Source of the DNA: Tubulanus polymorphus
Lineage: Eukaryota; Nemertea; Palaeonemertea; Tubulaniformes; Tubulanidae
NCBI RefSeq assembly: GCF_964204645.1
Contig: NC_134030.1
Location: 6,756,278 to 6,820,277, forward strand
Reading direction: 5' to 3'
DNA length: 64,000 nt
Position numbers and translations under genes: made by a program. The notes under the pieces were generated by a model. The model was not told the DNA's origin, made no database searches, and was given only the letters and a program-made list of their open reading frames with translations. Each line of letters begins with the position of its first letter. The first letter of the stretch is position 1. This document shows positions 34,601 through 48,099 of this stretch, in pieces.

Positions 34601-37470
34601 TTCGCGACGTTCATCCAATATGTATGAGGATGTCTTATTCGGTCTCCAAAAAACGCTACATGTATTCATATATAGTTTTATATCGTTGAACTTTTTCTTA
34701 TATTCGATGGCTATATTCTACTTAAAAGTCAGTAGGTGGAAAGCCAACCAATCGCGACGGCAAAAGAGCAAGTGAGATGGGTCTCCTAGCTTTATAAAAG
34801 CTTGTATATGTATTGATATCAAAGGAAAGTTTGGCGACCCAAAATAACGGAACTCTCCGCCGAGGGCACGTGACCTCCCCGCTACGCCCCAAACTAGAAG
34901 ATACAGTTAAATTCTCCCTGCTTATACGAAACGGTTGCCGAATTGTTATTCTATTATCGTTAACACCCAACTTCTATTGGAGATGCGAAAAAAGAAATTC
35001 TCGATGGTTCCGCGAGTGATTTACCTCCTCAGAATACTGAGATTTAAATATATCTGGCAGGCTAGGTTTTTATCAGGTGTTACCGTCGAATAGATATGTT
35101 CGTGGTATATGGCAGGTGTTGTAGCGCAGAAAACTGCTATTTTATAGCAGGCTATACCAACCATTTTCTTAGTCGCATCGTAAAACTTTCACTGAACTAT
35201 ATAAAAATACTTCTTACAGGCGTGCGGCAAATAGTGGATTCATCCGAGGCTCAAGGTGGGCAAATACTTTGTAGAATGCATCCTTTATTCAGCCCAATGT
35301 TTTAGAAATACGAACCAGCAAACACGTTTTCTCCGTGCTATAGTGTTGAGACCGACAACAGTTAGAACCGAAGTTTATGGCGCAGTCAGAGAGGCAAATT
35401 CGAGCTATTCTATTAACTTTCTTCCATGTATAGCGTTCTTAATATTTTCTTTTAATGTGTGCATTTTTTTGTATCTGAAGTTGAGACTCCATATGAATTT
35501 TCTTTTTAAACGTGACGCATGTACTGTATACATTAATTATTTCATAAAAATGTATTTTAGTGGCTGTGTATAGCGCTTCTGAAACTAATAATTAACTAAC
35601 ACGACTAGTGTAATAGACACCACGAAAACAAAATCTAATGGTATTCAGAATCTAATATTGCGAATGATATTGATAAGTATGTATACTCCTTGTGTGATGT
35701 AAGGGTCTACCATTTTAGCTACATACCATCTGTGATGTCAACATCTTGTACTAAAGGCTTTATTAGGAGTTCAGCATTGGCTGGCTGGATGACCACAAGT
35801 GTAGCCTTGCATAGTCAGTTACAAAATCATTTAGTCCGAAATTGGAAGAATTTTAATCATCGGTGACTTGTGTTCCTGACGACTCGGGATAAATGGATCG
35901 ATTCGCTAAAGAATCCAATTGAATTTACTATCAACCTACGTATCAATACTTTCGACATTCATGTGTCATATTTAACTTGACACGTTTCGGTGTCAATTCT
36001 AATGTCAGTTCGTAAATGTAACGTAATTTATGCAAGTGTATATCTTACTTGTGTATATAAAACTATTCTTGATTCGCGGATTATGGTATTTTTCAGTTGG
36101 CATCAAAATATGACCCGAACCACGAGCGCGATGTCATCGACTGGGTTCAAAATCTGCTCAGTATTGAACTCAAGCCCGGCATGACCGAAATGAAAAATCA
36201 GCTGTTAAATGGGCAGATTTTAGTGAAGTAAGTCGATTAGAAAATTAAAACGTTTGTCTATGGAATCTTTGGGAGTTTTTTGAAATCTTCAAACTATAAA
36301 TTTATAAAATAACGTTACGAAATCATTGAATGAATTGGAAGTGTAATTAATTCAGAATGCCATAAGTTATGTATTTCTTGGATTATTTGTAGACTGGTAA
36401 AACGTATCTTCGAAGGGACACCGCAACTTCCGGCCAAGGCAGCCAACTTCAAATTCAAACTCAACGAATCCGATGCACCTTTCAAAAAGGTCAGTTTTCA
36501 ACTGACTTCGTTCATTTAAAGATCGTAAATCTGATATGAAAAAAGACACATCATTGTTCCTCTGTATATCATTTATGTATTTCTAGATGGAAAATATCAA
36601 TAACTTCTTGAAAGCCATCGAGTTTTACGGAGTACCAAAAACCGGCCTTTTCCAAACAGTCGATTTATACGAAGGACGTAACATGACCCAAGTGTTAAAT
36701 TCCATTCTTCAATTAGGCTCAGAAGTGAGTAGTTGTAACAATTCCATTATCCAATTCAATTTGCTTCCACATCATTTTCTATAATCAGAGATATGTTTTA
36801 TTCATTTTGTTCAATATAGGCGCAACGACATGGTTTCAACGGAATGACAATCGGTCCGAAACCAACCGAGAAAAACTTCCGCGAATTCTCTGACGCACAA
36901 CTGAAGGCCGGACAAGGTATCATTGGTCTGCAAGCTGGTACAAACAAGTGCGCCTCGCAGAAGGGTATGGGTATGGGTGCTACCAGGCACATCTCTGATA
37001 TCAAGGTGGACGATATGTCCAAAGAAGGCCAGGGCGTCATTGGGCTTCAGGCTGGCTCAAACAAAGGTGCTAGCCAATCGGGCATGAGTCTTGGGGCTAC
37101 AAGGCATATTTCTGATATCAAGGTCGATAGCATGTCAGCTGAAGGTCAAGGAGTCATCGGTCTCCAAGCTGGTTCTAACAAAGGCGCTAGCCAATCCGGC
37201 ATGAGCATTGGAGCTACGAGGCATATTTCTGATATCAAGGTCGATAGCATGTCAGCTGAAGGTCAAGGAGTCATCGGTCTCCAAGCTGGTTCAAACAAAG
37301 GCGCTAGCCAATCCGGCATGAGCATTGGAGCTACGAGACACATTTCTGACATCAAGGTAGACGGTGCATCGCGAGAAGGTCAAGGTGTAATCGGTCTGCA
37401 AATGGGCACGAACCAGGGAGCCAACCAATCCGGCATGAACATCGGGAACACTCGACATATTGTTGATTAA
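28670..37470 (+). CDS. Calponin-like protein: CH domain plus five calponin repeats
   Basis: Actin-binding calponin/transgelin family protein of muscle and cytoskeleton. Exons: 28670..28720, 36097..36227, 36393..36489, 36587..36724 and 36820..37470, giving 355 residues. The first exon (MSNRTMNYGMDSALHKR) matches the usual N-terminus of the family and joins in frame to LASKYDPNHERDVIDW. The calponin-homology domain follows, with LLNGQILVKLVK, NINNFLKAIEFYGV and FQTVDLYEGRNM. The last exon carries five CLIK repeats of 39 residues (117 bp) starting at 36910, 37027, 37144, 37261 and 37378, each GQGVIGLQAGSNKGASQSG-like. Repeats 2 to 4 are almost identical. Vertebrate calponins have three repeats and transgelin one; five is the number described for molluscan calponin-like proteins. 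Two further possible first exons lie in the 7.4-kb first intron. A poly(A) signal is at 37629. Confidence 0.92.
28928..29365 (+). CDS. Unassigned 145-codon open frame in calponin intron 1
   Basis: The frame starts MITKKRPSLLFILRRKTF and is very basic in its N-terminal half (RRRLERSGLVLR), then Ser-rich. It is long for chance in this AT-rich sequence but shows no domain, signal peptide or repeat that I recognise. It lies 200 bases after the first calponin exon. It may be a small gene, a decayed element or chance. Confidence 0.2.
   Translation: MITKKRPSLLFILRRKTFSNVKKKLRRRLERSGLVLRSCSTHRLVFQIMYFSLKAKRFWREPPTFLRGRSTLYLSRNNAGMNSSSSSISLECSIPEMQTIADNSNEKQNPVYLRNSFDILHRVKSLVRFKKTFTILQSSLYNLLL
31055..31213. 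mobile_element. Degenerate foldback MITE related to the 12.5-kb element
   Basis: The ends are inverted: TCCAATACACACGG on the left, and CCTAATACACACGG as the complement of the right end. Inside are GAAACATGTTTCGC and GAAACTTGTTTCGC motifs. Size (159 bp), ends (TCCAAyrCACAC) and interior match the TTAA-flanked element at 12484..12641, but the flanking TTAA is lost on the left. It lies in calponin intron 1. Confidence 0.5.
32120..32146 (+). CDS. Calponin-like gene, alternative first exon 2
   Basis: ATG plus eight codons (MSTHAANSA) ends at a consensus donor (GCT/GTAAGT) in phase 0, exactly the phase needed to join the shared exon at 36097. About 120 bases upstream is a TATA-like CTATATTTATC (near 31992..32002) followed by a pyrimidine-rich leader. 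It would replace the 17-residue canonical N-terminus with nine residues. The use of this promoter is inferred. Confidence 0.5.
34253..34294 (+). CDS. Calponin-like gene, alternative first exon 3
   Basis: ATG plus 13 codons (MVDIHQVLKDRMFY) ends at TAC/GTAAGT in phase 0, in frame with the exon at 36097. An acceptor-like TTGCAG lies 20 bases before the ATG. If the exon were instead an internal exon after either upstream first exon, the frame would shift and hit a stop inside the CH domain, so only use as a first coding exon makes sense. It could also be a leader-spliced start. Confidence 0.5.
36910..37470 (+). repeat. Five 117-bp calponin (CLIK) repeats
   Basis: Tandem coding repeats with a 117-bp period. 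Units start at 36910, 37027, 37144, 37261 and 37378; the last is cut short by the stop. Units 2 to 4 are nearly identical at the DNA level, synonymous sites included, which indicates recent unit duplication or gene conversion. The first and last have diverged. Confidence 0.95.
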
Positions 37471-37628
37471 ATCCGTCGTCTGTGCATCGCGCGTCCACCG
37501 TCGCAGATCTTATAATGATATATGATCTTTCGATAAACGATCTTCAATGATTTCTCTTTTCGTTTCGACTATCAAAATAGTGACGTTTCTGACGGTAATG
37601 ACGATGATATTGATTTTAAACTACTACA

Positions 37629-37634
37629 AATAAA
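37629..37634 (+). promoter_or_regulatory. Calponin poly(A) signal
   Basis: AATAAA lies 159 bases after the calponin stop codon. It is the first such hexamer in the 3' flank on this strand. Confidence 0.6.
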
Positions 37635-38539
37635 CTATTTCATTTCTTTTTGTCTATGTATTCACAGAAGGTGAAAAAGGGGAAAACTAGTTGTCATATG
37701 AAATTTATTGTAAATTCAAAACAATCTAAAAGGTTTTAGAATATCAGATATTTTGTAACTGCAGAACTTACGATCAGTCATGTTATCTACTGTGTTAACA
37801 ACCGATGTAAGAAGAATCTACTTTGCACAGTGGATGTATCAAAAACTTTTTTTCACATCAAACGGCATTTTATTATGTGCTGAAGTACAGAAAAATATCT
37901 ATTTGAACAAATCGTAATGAAAATAAGTTGACTTTGACGTCTTATGCTTCATTTTGCATGACCTCTTATCTACGTGCGTAATGCGGAGTCATCAGAATCT
38001 CTATGCAAAACGTTCAAAATAGAAGCTTTATTGTTAATGTACTGAATAAAACGTTCTCTTTGCAAAAAATCGTGTTGCGATGTTTCTCTCTCGAAAGGAA
38101 GGCTGTGAATTTTGGATTCTGCTCTTTACAAATATATAATTTATAATTTTATAGTAAAAAGAAATTGTAAAATGAAATGACTGAGATATAAACAACTTCC
38201 AAAACCTGCATTTCTTCGTGAAGCTTTCGTCGGGCTTCGTTTTTAAGCAATGTCTTTAATCTACCAAGCAAACTAGAATTATCAAAATACACGTAGAAAA
38301 ATTTCAAAATAATGCTTTAAAAATCAAGTCCAAATAGTTCTATGAACCGACTCCGATGATTGCCTCACTACACACATGGATGCTGCCGCTATGCTCGACG
38401 TTAGCAGATCTTTCATACACTAATGCTAAAAGACTCAATCGGCTGCTCTAATTTTGTCCGTAATTGACTGCCAGTTGGGGTGTTTTTGTTTGTTGACTGC
38501 CAGTTGGGATGTTCATTTGCTCATAGGTTGGTAATAAAG

Positions 38540-39885
38540 CTGACCCTGGAATAAGAGGCATCTCTAACAACTGGTTTGAAGACTATTTGAAGAATAGAAA
38601 ACAATTTGTTCAAATTCAAAATTATAAATCCTCGTTATGTACCGTTAAAACTGGAGTACCCCAAGGCTCAATTTTAGGTCCCTTGCTTTTTTTATTATAT
38701 GTAAACGACTGTATTAAATTTTCTAATGTGTTAAAACTTATATTGTTTGCCGATGACACAAATGCCTTTTATAGTGACATTAATTTAGACAGATTAGTAC
38801 GTACAGTAAACATTGAATTATCAAAATTGTATACCTGGTTTCAAACAAACAAGCTGTCATTAAATGTAAAGAAGACGTCATTTATGGTGTTCGGTAAACT
38901 ATTGAAACATAACTTGAGAATATCAATTAACAATATAGAGATCAAACAAGTCAATGTCACAAATTTTCTTGGAGTTTTTATTGACAGAAATTTAACCTGG
39001 GACGATCAAATAAAATCAGTTGAAAAAAAAGTTTCTCGAAGCATTGGTATAATAAATAGAGTAAGACATAAGCTGCCAGTGAGTTCTCTTCGTACCCTTT
39101 ATTTGTCGCTTATTGATCCTTACCTCCAGTATTGTAACTTAGTTTGGGGACGAAATTTTGAAAATAAACTTCAGCCATTAATTGTATTGCAAAAAAGAGC
39201 TATCAGGCTAATTTCTAATTCCTATTATTTGGCGCACACTGACCCTTTATTCAAAGCTTTTGATATCCTCAAGCTCAAAGATATTAATAAACTTCAGCTA
39301 GGTACTTTTATCTACAGATCTGTCCACTCCGAATTACCGAAATCATTCGAAAATTATTGGAACCAAAATTTTCAAATCCACAGTCACAATACTCGGCGAC
39401 GTCAAGATTTACAAACACTTTCTTTCAATAGTCTAAGAAGAAAATTTTCAGTAAAAGTATCCGGCCCTTTACTTTGGAATAACATCAGTGAAAATCTAAA
39501 AAACATAGAAAATTCTAAACTGTTCCTAAGAAATTATAGAAAGCAACTTTGTGCTTGATTTTATCATACAGTTATTCGAACTAAAATTATTGTTTTTGGA
39601 ATATTTCAGAAAATAACTGGCTTATTAAATGATTATATCTTAATCAAGCTGTTATCATAGTTTACTTTGATTGCATTTTGTGTGTTAAGGGTTGACTGTG
39701 AGCATATTATTTTCTTTATTGCATTTCTCTTTTTTTCTTTTCTCTTTTGAGGGACCTGTTTTATACAAACTATTCCTTAGTTTCTACAGGCCCCTCCAGG
39801 TCTAATTTACTGTATTTTGTATTATGCTTTGTACACTATGCTGTAAATTATATTTGAAAAATAAAGTGTTCAAATCAAATCAAAT
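38540..39885 (+). mobile_element. 5'-truncated non-LTR retrotransposon (LINE), reverse transcriptase C-half
   Basis: An open frame from about 38549 to the stop at 39558 encodes the second half of a LINE reverse transcriptase. It begins in the GIRG/WFEDYLKNRKQFV region and includes the VPQGSILGPLLFLLYVND block and the catalytic FADDT motif (codons near 38750), then a thumb/C-terminal region ending RNYRKQLCA. The endonuclease and the first part of the polymerase are missing, as expected from 5' truncation on insertion. The 3' UTR runs about 320 bases and ends in CAAAT repeats after an AATAAA. The frame is uninterrupted, so the insertion is young. The clade is probably CR1/L2-like, but motifs alone do not settle it. 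Confidence 0.85.
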
Positions 39886-40214
39886 GGTGACTATGTCAGT
39901 TATCCACTGGTTAATTCAACAACCTTAGATAAACTGGCCATGATCATTATCCTTGGTCTCTTGAAAAAAAACAAGACTGGATTTGAAATGACGACCACCA
40001 ATAAGAGCTGATTTATGTAGTAGAAATCAATAAAATTACAGTTAAGAATAAGAACATCTTTAAAGATTACACGAAAACATAAACGATCTCATTATTATTT
40101 ATATAGACACAATAATTTATCAAATATCGCATGATGTATACGCACAAGTGAGGGGACAAGATTATAAACGGGACGCTAAGTTTGAGTACAGTATGGTTAG
40201 TCTTTCAACCTCAT

Positions 40215-43200
40215 TCATTCAACATGTACTGTGGATTCGACAGCTTTCTCCGCTGCGTCAGTTGAGGATTCAACTATTTCTTCAGTGGTTGCCGATACAA
40301 CCATTGCCACTGATGCATTTTCAACTAGTTTTTCGGTTGTGTCTTCGTTTGGTGTTACAGTAATGTCTTCAGCTGGTACTGTCGGAGTTTCCGCGGTCGT
40401 TGCAGTCTCCTCGGTTGGTACAGACTCCTCAGCTGCTACAGTCTCCTCGGTTGTTGCAGTCTTCTCAGTTGGCGGAGTTTCTTCGGCTGGTTCGACCTCC
40501 TCTTCAGCTTGTGCCTCAGCGTTTACCTCTTTGACAGGTGTTGCCTCAATAACCTCTTCACCTGGTGCTGTTTCAGTGACCTCCGCGACTGATGTTGCTT
40601 CAGTAACCTCCTCAACTGGTGCTGTTTCAGTGATCTCTTCGACTGGTACTGCCTCTGTAACCTCCTCGACCGGTACCGTACCAGCAACCTCCTCGACTAG
40701 TGCAGTTTTAGTGACCTCTTCACCTGGTGCTGCATCAGTAACTTCCTCGACTGGTGCTGTCTTAGTGACCCCCTCGACTGGTGCCGTCTCAGTGACCTCC
40801 TCGACTGGTGCTGCCTCAGTGACCTCCTCGACAGGTGCTGTCTCAGTAACCTCATCGACTGGTGCAATCTCAGCAACCTTCTCGACAGGTGCTGTCTCAG
40901 TGACCTCCTCACCTGGTGCTGCCTCAGTAACCTCCTCGACGGGTGCAGTTTCAGTAACCTCCTCGACTGGTGCTGTCTCAGTAACCTCATCGGCTGGTGC
41001 TGTCTCAGTAACATCCTCTGCTGGTGCTGCCTCAGTAACCTCCTCAACTGGCGCTGTCTCAGTAACCTCACCGGCTGGTGCTGTCTCAGTAACATCCTCT
41101 GCTGGTGCTGCCTCAGTGACCTCCTCGACTGGTGCTGTCTCAGTAACCTCCTCGGTTGGTGTTGTGTCAGCAGCCTCCTCGACTGGTGCAGTCTCAGTTA
41201 CCTCCTCGACTGGTGCTGTCTCAGTAACCTCCTCGCCTGGTGCAGTCTCAGTAACCTCCTCGACTGGTGCTGTCTCAGTAACCTCCTCCACTGGTGCTGT
41301 TTCAGTAACCTCCTCGCCTGGTGCTGCCTCAGTAACATCCTCCACTGGTGCTGCCTCAGTAACCTCCTCGACTGGTGCAGTCTCAGTAACCTCCTCGGCT
41401 GGTGCTGTCTCAGTAACATCCTCCACTGGTGCTGCCTCAGTAACCTCCTCGACTGGTGCAGTCTCAGTAACCTCCTCGGCTGGTGCTGTCTCAGTAACCT
41501 CCTCGACTGGTGCTGTCTCAGTAACCTCCTCGACTGGTGCTGTCTCAGTAACCTCCTCGACTGGTGCTGCCTCAGTAACCTCCTCGACTGGTGCTGTTTC
41601 AGTAACCTCCTCGCCTGGTGCTGCTTCAGTAACCTCCTCGACGGGTGCAGTTTCAGTAACCTCCTCGACTGGTGCTGTCTCAGTAACCTGATCGACTGGT
41701 GCTGTTTCAGTAACCTCCTCGCCTGGTGCCGCCTCAGTAGCCTCCTCGCCTAGTGCTGTCTCAGTAACATCCTCTGCTGGTGCAGTCTCAGTAACCTCCT
41801 CGCCTGGTGCCGTCTCAGTAACCTCGTCAACTGATGCTGCCTCAGTAACCTCCTCAACTGGTGCTGCCTCAGTAACCTCCTCAACTGGTGCTGCCTCAGT
41901 AACCTCCTCAACTGGTGCTGCCTCAGTAACCTCCTCAACTGGTGCTGCTTTAGTAGCTTCATCGACTGGTGCTGCCTTAGTGACCTTCTCGCCTAGTGCT
42001 TCTTCAGTGACCTCCTCGACAGGAGCAGTCTCAGTGACCTCATCGCCTGATGCTGCCTCAGTAGCCTCCTCGGCTGGTGCTGCTTCAGCAGCTTCATCGA
42101 CTGGTGCTGCATCAGTGACCTCTTCGACTGGTGCTGCCTCAGTAGCCTCCTCTACTGGTGCTGTCTCACTAACCTGCTCGACTGGTGCAGATGGTGTGGG
42201 CTCCTCTAATGGCGCACCCTGCTCAATTGGTGTCGATTCTGGGGATTCGTCGTCTGTTTTAGCAAGTAATTCATCGTTGGCCATTTGAGTTTGTAGTTCA
42301 ACCGGGGACGCACCATTCTCATCAGCAGGTGCTCCCTGCTCGATGCCAGGTACACTGGGTTGAACTTCACATGGTACTTCCGACTCGACTCGTTTTGCTT
42401 CACTTTCGGTTGCTGTTGCTTCGGTATCTTGCATATGCTGGTCGGATTCTGGTAATTCTTTAGTAGCGTCTGTTTCACTTTTGATTTCTGGAACCGACGA
42501 GACAACCTTTGAATCAACGACAACCCCCTTTATGATGAGGAGATCTGTATCGTCCTCTGTCGTCGGAGCTGCAACAGCCGTTTCTTTGATTTCGATTTCT
42601 TGTATCGATGGTTCGTCTATCAATGAATGTAAAAGTATCGACTATAAATTAGACTGAAAGGTGTCTTGGTGTACGGGAGGTTAAACAAAGTGTTTTCTAC
42701 CTGTCTCAATTGATGACGCTGCAGCAACAAGTGTGTCACTTATATGTTCGTGAACACTCGGCTGGGTGTCCGGTGCCAAGTCCACGCCTTTCGCCTGCTC
42801 ATCGGCGTCGTATACTTGTTTTTGGCTCTTAGGTGTCAGCGGGAAATCGGAAAATGACTCAATACCTTGCGCTGGAATGATGAATGATGAGGAACCGCTG
42901 GTATTTCTTATTTATAGTAGCAATTCAAAGTGATCGATACAGACATAGGTGGGCGTAGGTCGGCTTTGCGACTCGTTGCGATTGTCTCCGGCCGTCACAC
43001 CCGACCCATCGACTCCCTTGCGACTGCTAGCGACGTCAGCCGCAACAAGTCGCAAAATGTTTTACTTACTTCGACGCGACGTGACCATCTCTCCCAGTTG
43101 CAACCTACCTACACGCTCTTGCGACTGGGAGCGACGCGATTTTCTTCTGACATGCTGGGATTCGAACCCAAATGGAAATGAGACGCGATCTTATGTTTTG

Positions 43201-43746
43201 AAATCATTTTTTAAGAAGGCATCATAAAATTTCTTTAATTAACTGACATATACGTAGTGCTATTAAAAGTTCATTGTAACAGTGGTTCTTTTCCGCTGGT
43301 TATTTTCAACCAAGATTATAGCAACTTGTCCGAGTCTTTAAAGCTTTAAGCCGAGTCTTTTAGCTTCAAGTCTCTACTACTTCAGAAGAGCCTAAATAAT
43401 ATCTTTGCGTTGTTTGGTGCCATTTTTTGTTGCCACGTGACAATCGGAATCGCGGATCGCGTCGCTAGAATGGAAGTTCCACCCAGCTCTCTGTAGGTCT
43501 AACTCATAGTAAAATACGAAAGGGACACGCTAAATCGGTTGATTCTCGCTTTAACAATCGTGTTATCTGTTTACCTGTAAGAGCTTCATTCCGTTTTATT
43601 ACTTCTACATCTAGATATTTAGCCGCAAATGTCAGAATATTTGCCGGTTGTGACCTGAGAACGGCTCGGCTGAGTTTTTCCAACACCTTCTGGAACCCTG
43701 CTGGAAGTCCGAGTTCTTTTTCTGCGGTAGTCTGATCAACTTGCAT
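40215..43746 (-). CDS. RIIa-domain protein with long acidic 9-residue repeats (SPA17/CABYR-like)
   Basis: Three coding exons: about 43746..43575, 42871..42701 and 42616..40215, about 914 residues. Exon 1 encodes an RIIa dimerisation/docking domain (LGLPAGFQKVLEKLSRAVLR, then NILTFAAKYL). This fold pairs as a dimer to bind AKAPs and is shared by PKA RII, SPA17, ropporin and CABYR of sperm flagella and cilia. Exon 2 is polar. Exon 3 consists mainly of about 60 copies of a nonapeptide, consensus APVEEVTET/A, followed by a Glu/Thr-rich end. Domain plus long repeat recalls CABYR, whose repeats are different. The phase-1 joins (GCG Ala, GAC Asp) are consistent. The start is uncertain: several in-frame ATGs cluster at 43752..43746, and a donor at 43996 suggests a 5' UTR exon. 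The likely role is in the axoneme or fibrous sheath, by inference. Confidence 0.8.
40520..42200 (-). repeat. 27-bp coding minisatellite, about 60 copies
   Basis: A tandem array with a strict 27-bp period, plus-strand unit CTCGACTGGTGCTGTCTCAG followed by TAACCTC. On the minus strand it encodes nine residues, APVEEVTET or APVEEVTEA. Every variation I noticed is a substitution or whole-unit change, so the frame is kept throughout. Higher-order patterns occur, for example 162-bp blocks near 40.98 to 41.15 kb and 41.34 to 41.48 kb. The plus strand of the array is also open, because the unit contains no stop in that frame. Confidence 0.95.
42940..43200. repeat. Possible interspersed element with GTCGCAA motifs and a B-box-like site
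   Basis: This stretch of intron 1 of the RIIa gene is locally GC-rich and full of TTGCGACT/GTCGCAA words in both orientations. On the minus strand it contains GGGTTCGAATCCCAGC (near 43161..43146), a good T-arm/B-box match. No A box or cloverleaf accompanies it. It is probably a dispersed repeat, with unclear ends. Confidence 0.3.
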
Positions 43747-43752
43747 CATCAT

Positions 43753-44791
43753 TATCATAATCAGGTGATAATCTTGTCCCGAAAAATTTCTAAACAATCG
43801 CTTTTCTTTCTTTCTGTCTGTGTGTGCAGCGCATATGGGTGAAAAAGATTTATCATTTTAGAAAGCCATTAGGAAAAATTAGGCCTATTGTATAAATATA
43901 ATAGCCTACTGCCTAACACATAATTCTTCCGCTGTATGATTGCAAGCAACTACGGTAACTTTATCACGTTTCGCAATAATCCTGAATAAACTTACATTTT
44001 GGAATCACGACGTTTGTGTGGCTGATAACGGTTTGCGTGGCAACGTTTCGGAATAATTGGTTGCTAGGTAAGTTGCTGAGAGCTATCTTTCGTTTTTCTG
44101 ACATAAAAAATATGATTTATATTTTCATTTTCTATTTGATTGTAGTTCATATACTACCTTATTTCAATATTCAATTTGTACAGTTACTAAAGCATTTCAA
44201 TTTTGAATTTCTAGAGATCTAGAATATCGTTAATATGGAAGACAAGATAGCACATCGACAAAGGCCTACCGATATTATTGATCATGTTTGTTGCCCCGAT
44301 ACCTTAAACTGCAATCGGTAAATCACCTCATTTTTCTATCCTATCATTACTCGTAAGACCGCCTGGTAATTTGTGAGAGTCCTGTCCTATTTTGTTAATT
44401 CATCTTACGAATTATGAAGTGTCTCACCGGTTAGCTGTTTCACTTGGCGTGAATTCTCATGATCCGCGCATTCATTCCCGGCGCACTTAACGATTGATCG
44501 TATCATAATCGAAGCGATGATACGGTGTTCGTGAAGGCGTGCGCCCGGAATAACGAACGAGTGGCGAACGTGTCGTGCAATTATTTTCTAACAAAGGAAC
44601 TTTAATTCACAATTCTATCTATCTACCAAGGTTATGTACAAGGGAGGTGGAAGAAATACCCCCGGATGTATCAAGATTCGACCGACTGTAGGCCCTATGA
44701 CGATAGGAAGAAATATGGATTTTCCAACATGGTACTATGAAACGTATCATTTTTTATTTTCTAAACGCGCATAACGCATAATCGTGTAGAT
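43753..44791. other. Gap between the RIIa gene and the secreted-peptide gene
   Basis: 1.0 kb. A minus-strand donor (CCAAAAT/GTAAGT, junction 43996) may end a 5' UTR exon of the RIIa gene. The secreted-peptide 3' UTR lies at the right edge. Nothing else is supported. Confidence 0.5.
44753..44758 (-). promoter_or_regulatory. Poly(A) signal of the secreted-peptide gene
   Basis: AATAAA on the minus strand, 33 bases after the predicted TAA stop of the small secreted-peptide gene. The short distance supports the model's last exon. Confidence 0.55.
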
Positions 44792-47148
<2,357 letters not shown>

Positions 47149-48099
47149 GCGTTCTGCGGTCGTAATCTGCTATGAACAAGAATACCAACTTGAAAATTTG
47201 ATAATAAAAGTTAAAAGGATTATATGGTTTATTTTTGTTGTGGATCAAAAGAATAAATTTATCTACAGGTTTTAGGCATAATTTTGGATAGAGTTAATAG
47301 GTTTCCACAGGTTTTTGGCAACATTTTTCCTTTGATATTGGCGGAATTCTTACGGTCGCTTCTACCGTACGTGCCTTCGCATATATGCTTTGTTTCGAAT
47401 TGTAAGGGTGTTAAATCTACGTCCGGTAATATGTTTGAAATATACGACGAATTAAATCTAAATCTAAATAAGAGCAATACAAACGGGCACGCAATAAATA
47501 GATCGTCAATTTCATGCCCGTACCAAGGATTTTGTAGGGGACGTTCTCACTTGAAAATGGGCACAATAATTTCTCAGCAAAATGTGCAATATTCTAAAAG
47601 TGATTTACATTACTTCAACGCGTGGTGCAGAGATCTACTAAGGACCAGCTGCGGCGGATCAAAAGCTTTCTGTAGGTAGTACTGAATTTTGATGGATTGT
47701 AGACAGCCATTAAAACTCACCGCCCCCTTTATACTGCTATATCCGGACTTAATTTTCTTTGTAATGAATTTTCATGCCTTTGAGCCGAACCTTTTCTTTT
47801 AAACAATATTCACTCAATTGTTATTTTGAAACGCCAATATCAATGGCGCAGTGCACATCTACTCACACGGTGGTTATCATAACATTATTTTAACAGTTTT
47901 TAAGGCGTTAAAAGAAAACTTTCACTAACAGCGGGCTGGACGAAATTGAATTATGCAATGCAAATATGGAACAGTGTAGATTTGTATGAACATTCTGGAG
48001 TCATTGCGAGACAACTGGGTCCTGATCTCCGACCACGTCACCAAATCAAATTGAGAGCTAGGTTAATTCTCTAAGAAATAAAATGACTTGGCTACTCAC

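Larger units (their letters stand above)
37471..40214. other. Intergenic region holding a LINE fragment
   Basis: 2.7 kb between the calponin-like gene and the convergent RIIa-domain gene. Its only recognisable content is the calponin 3' UTR, a short direct repeat TTGACTGCCAGTTGGGRTGT at 38464 and 38492, and the LINE remnant at 38540..39885. No cellular gene was found. Confidence 0.7.

Noticed and set aside
38540-39885. Intact autonomous LINE
   Set aside because: Only the C-terminal half of the reverse transcriptase and the 3' UTR are present; endonuclease and ORF1 are missing.
43140-43200. tRNA gene suggested by GGGTTCGAATCCCAGC
   Set aside because: The T-arm is good, but no A box, anticodon arm or acceptor stem can be placed upstream.
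44235-44321. Plus-strand start MEDKIAHRQRPTDIIDHV as the first exon of a new gene
   Set aside because: The frame stops after 28 codons at the would-be donor and no continuing exon was found.
47284-47679. 131-codon plus-strand open frame
   Set aside because: No family, no signal of splicing or promoter; it overlaps the first intron of the secreted-peptide gene.
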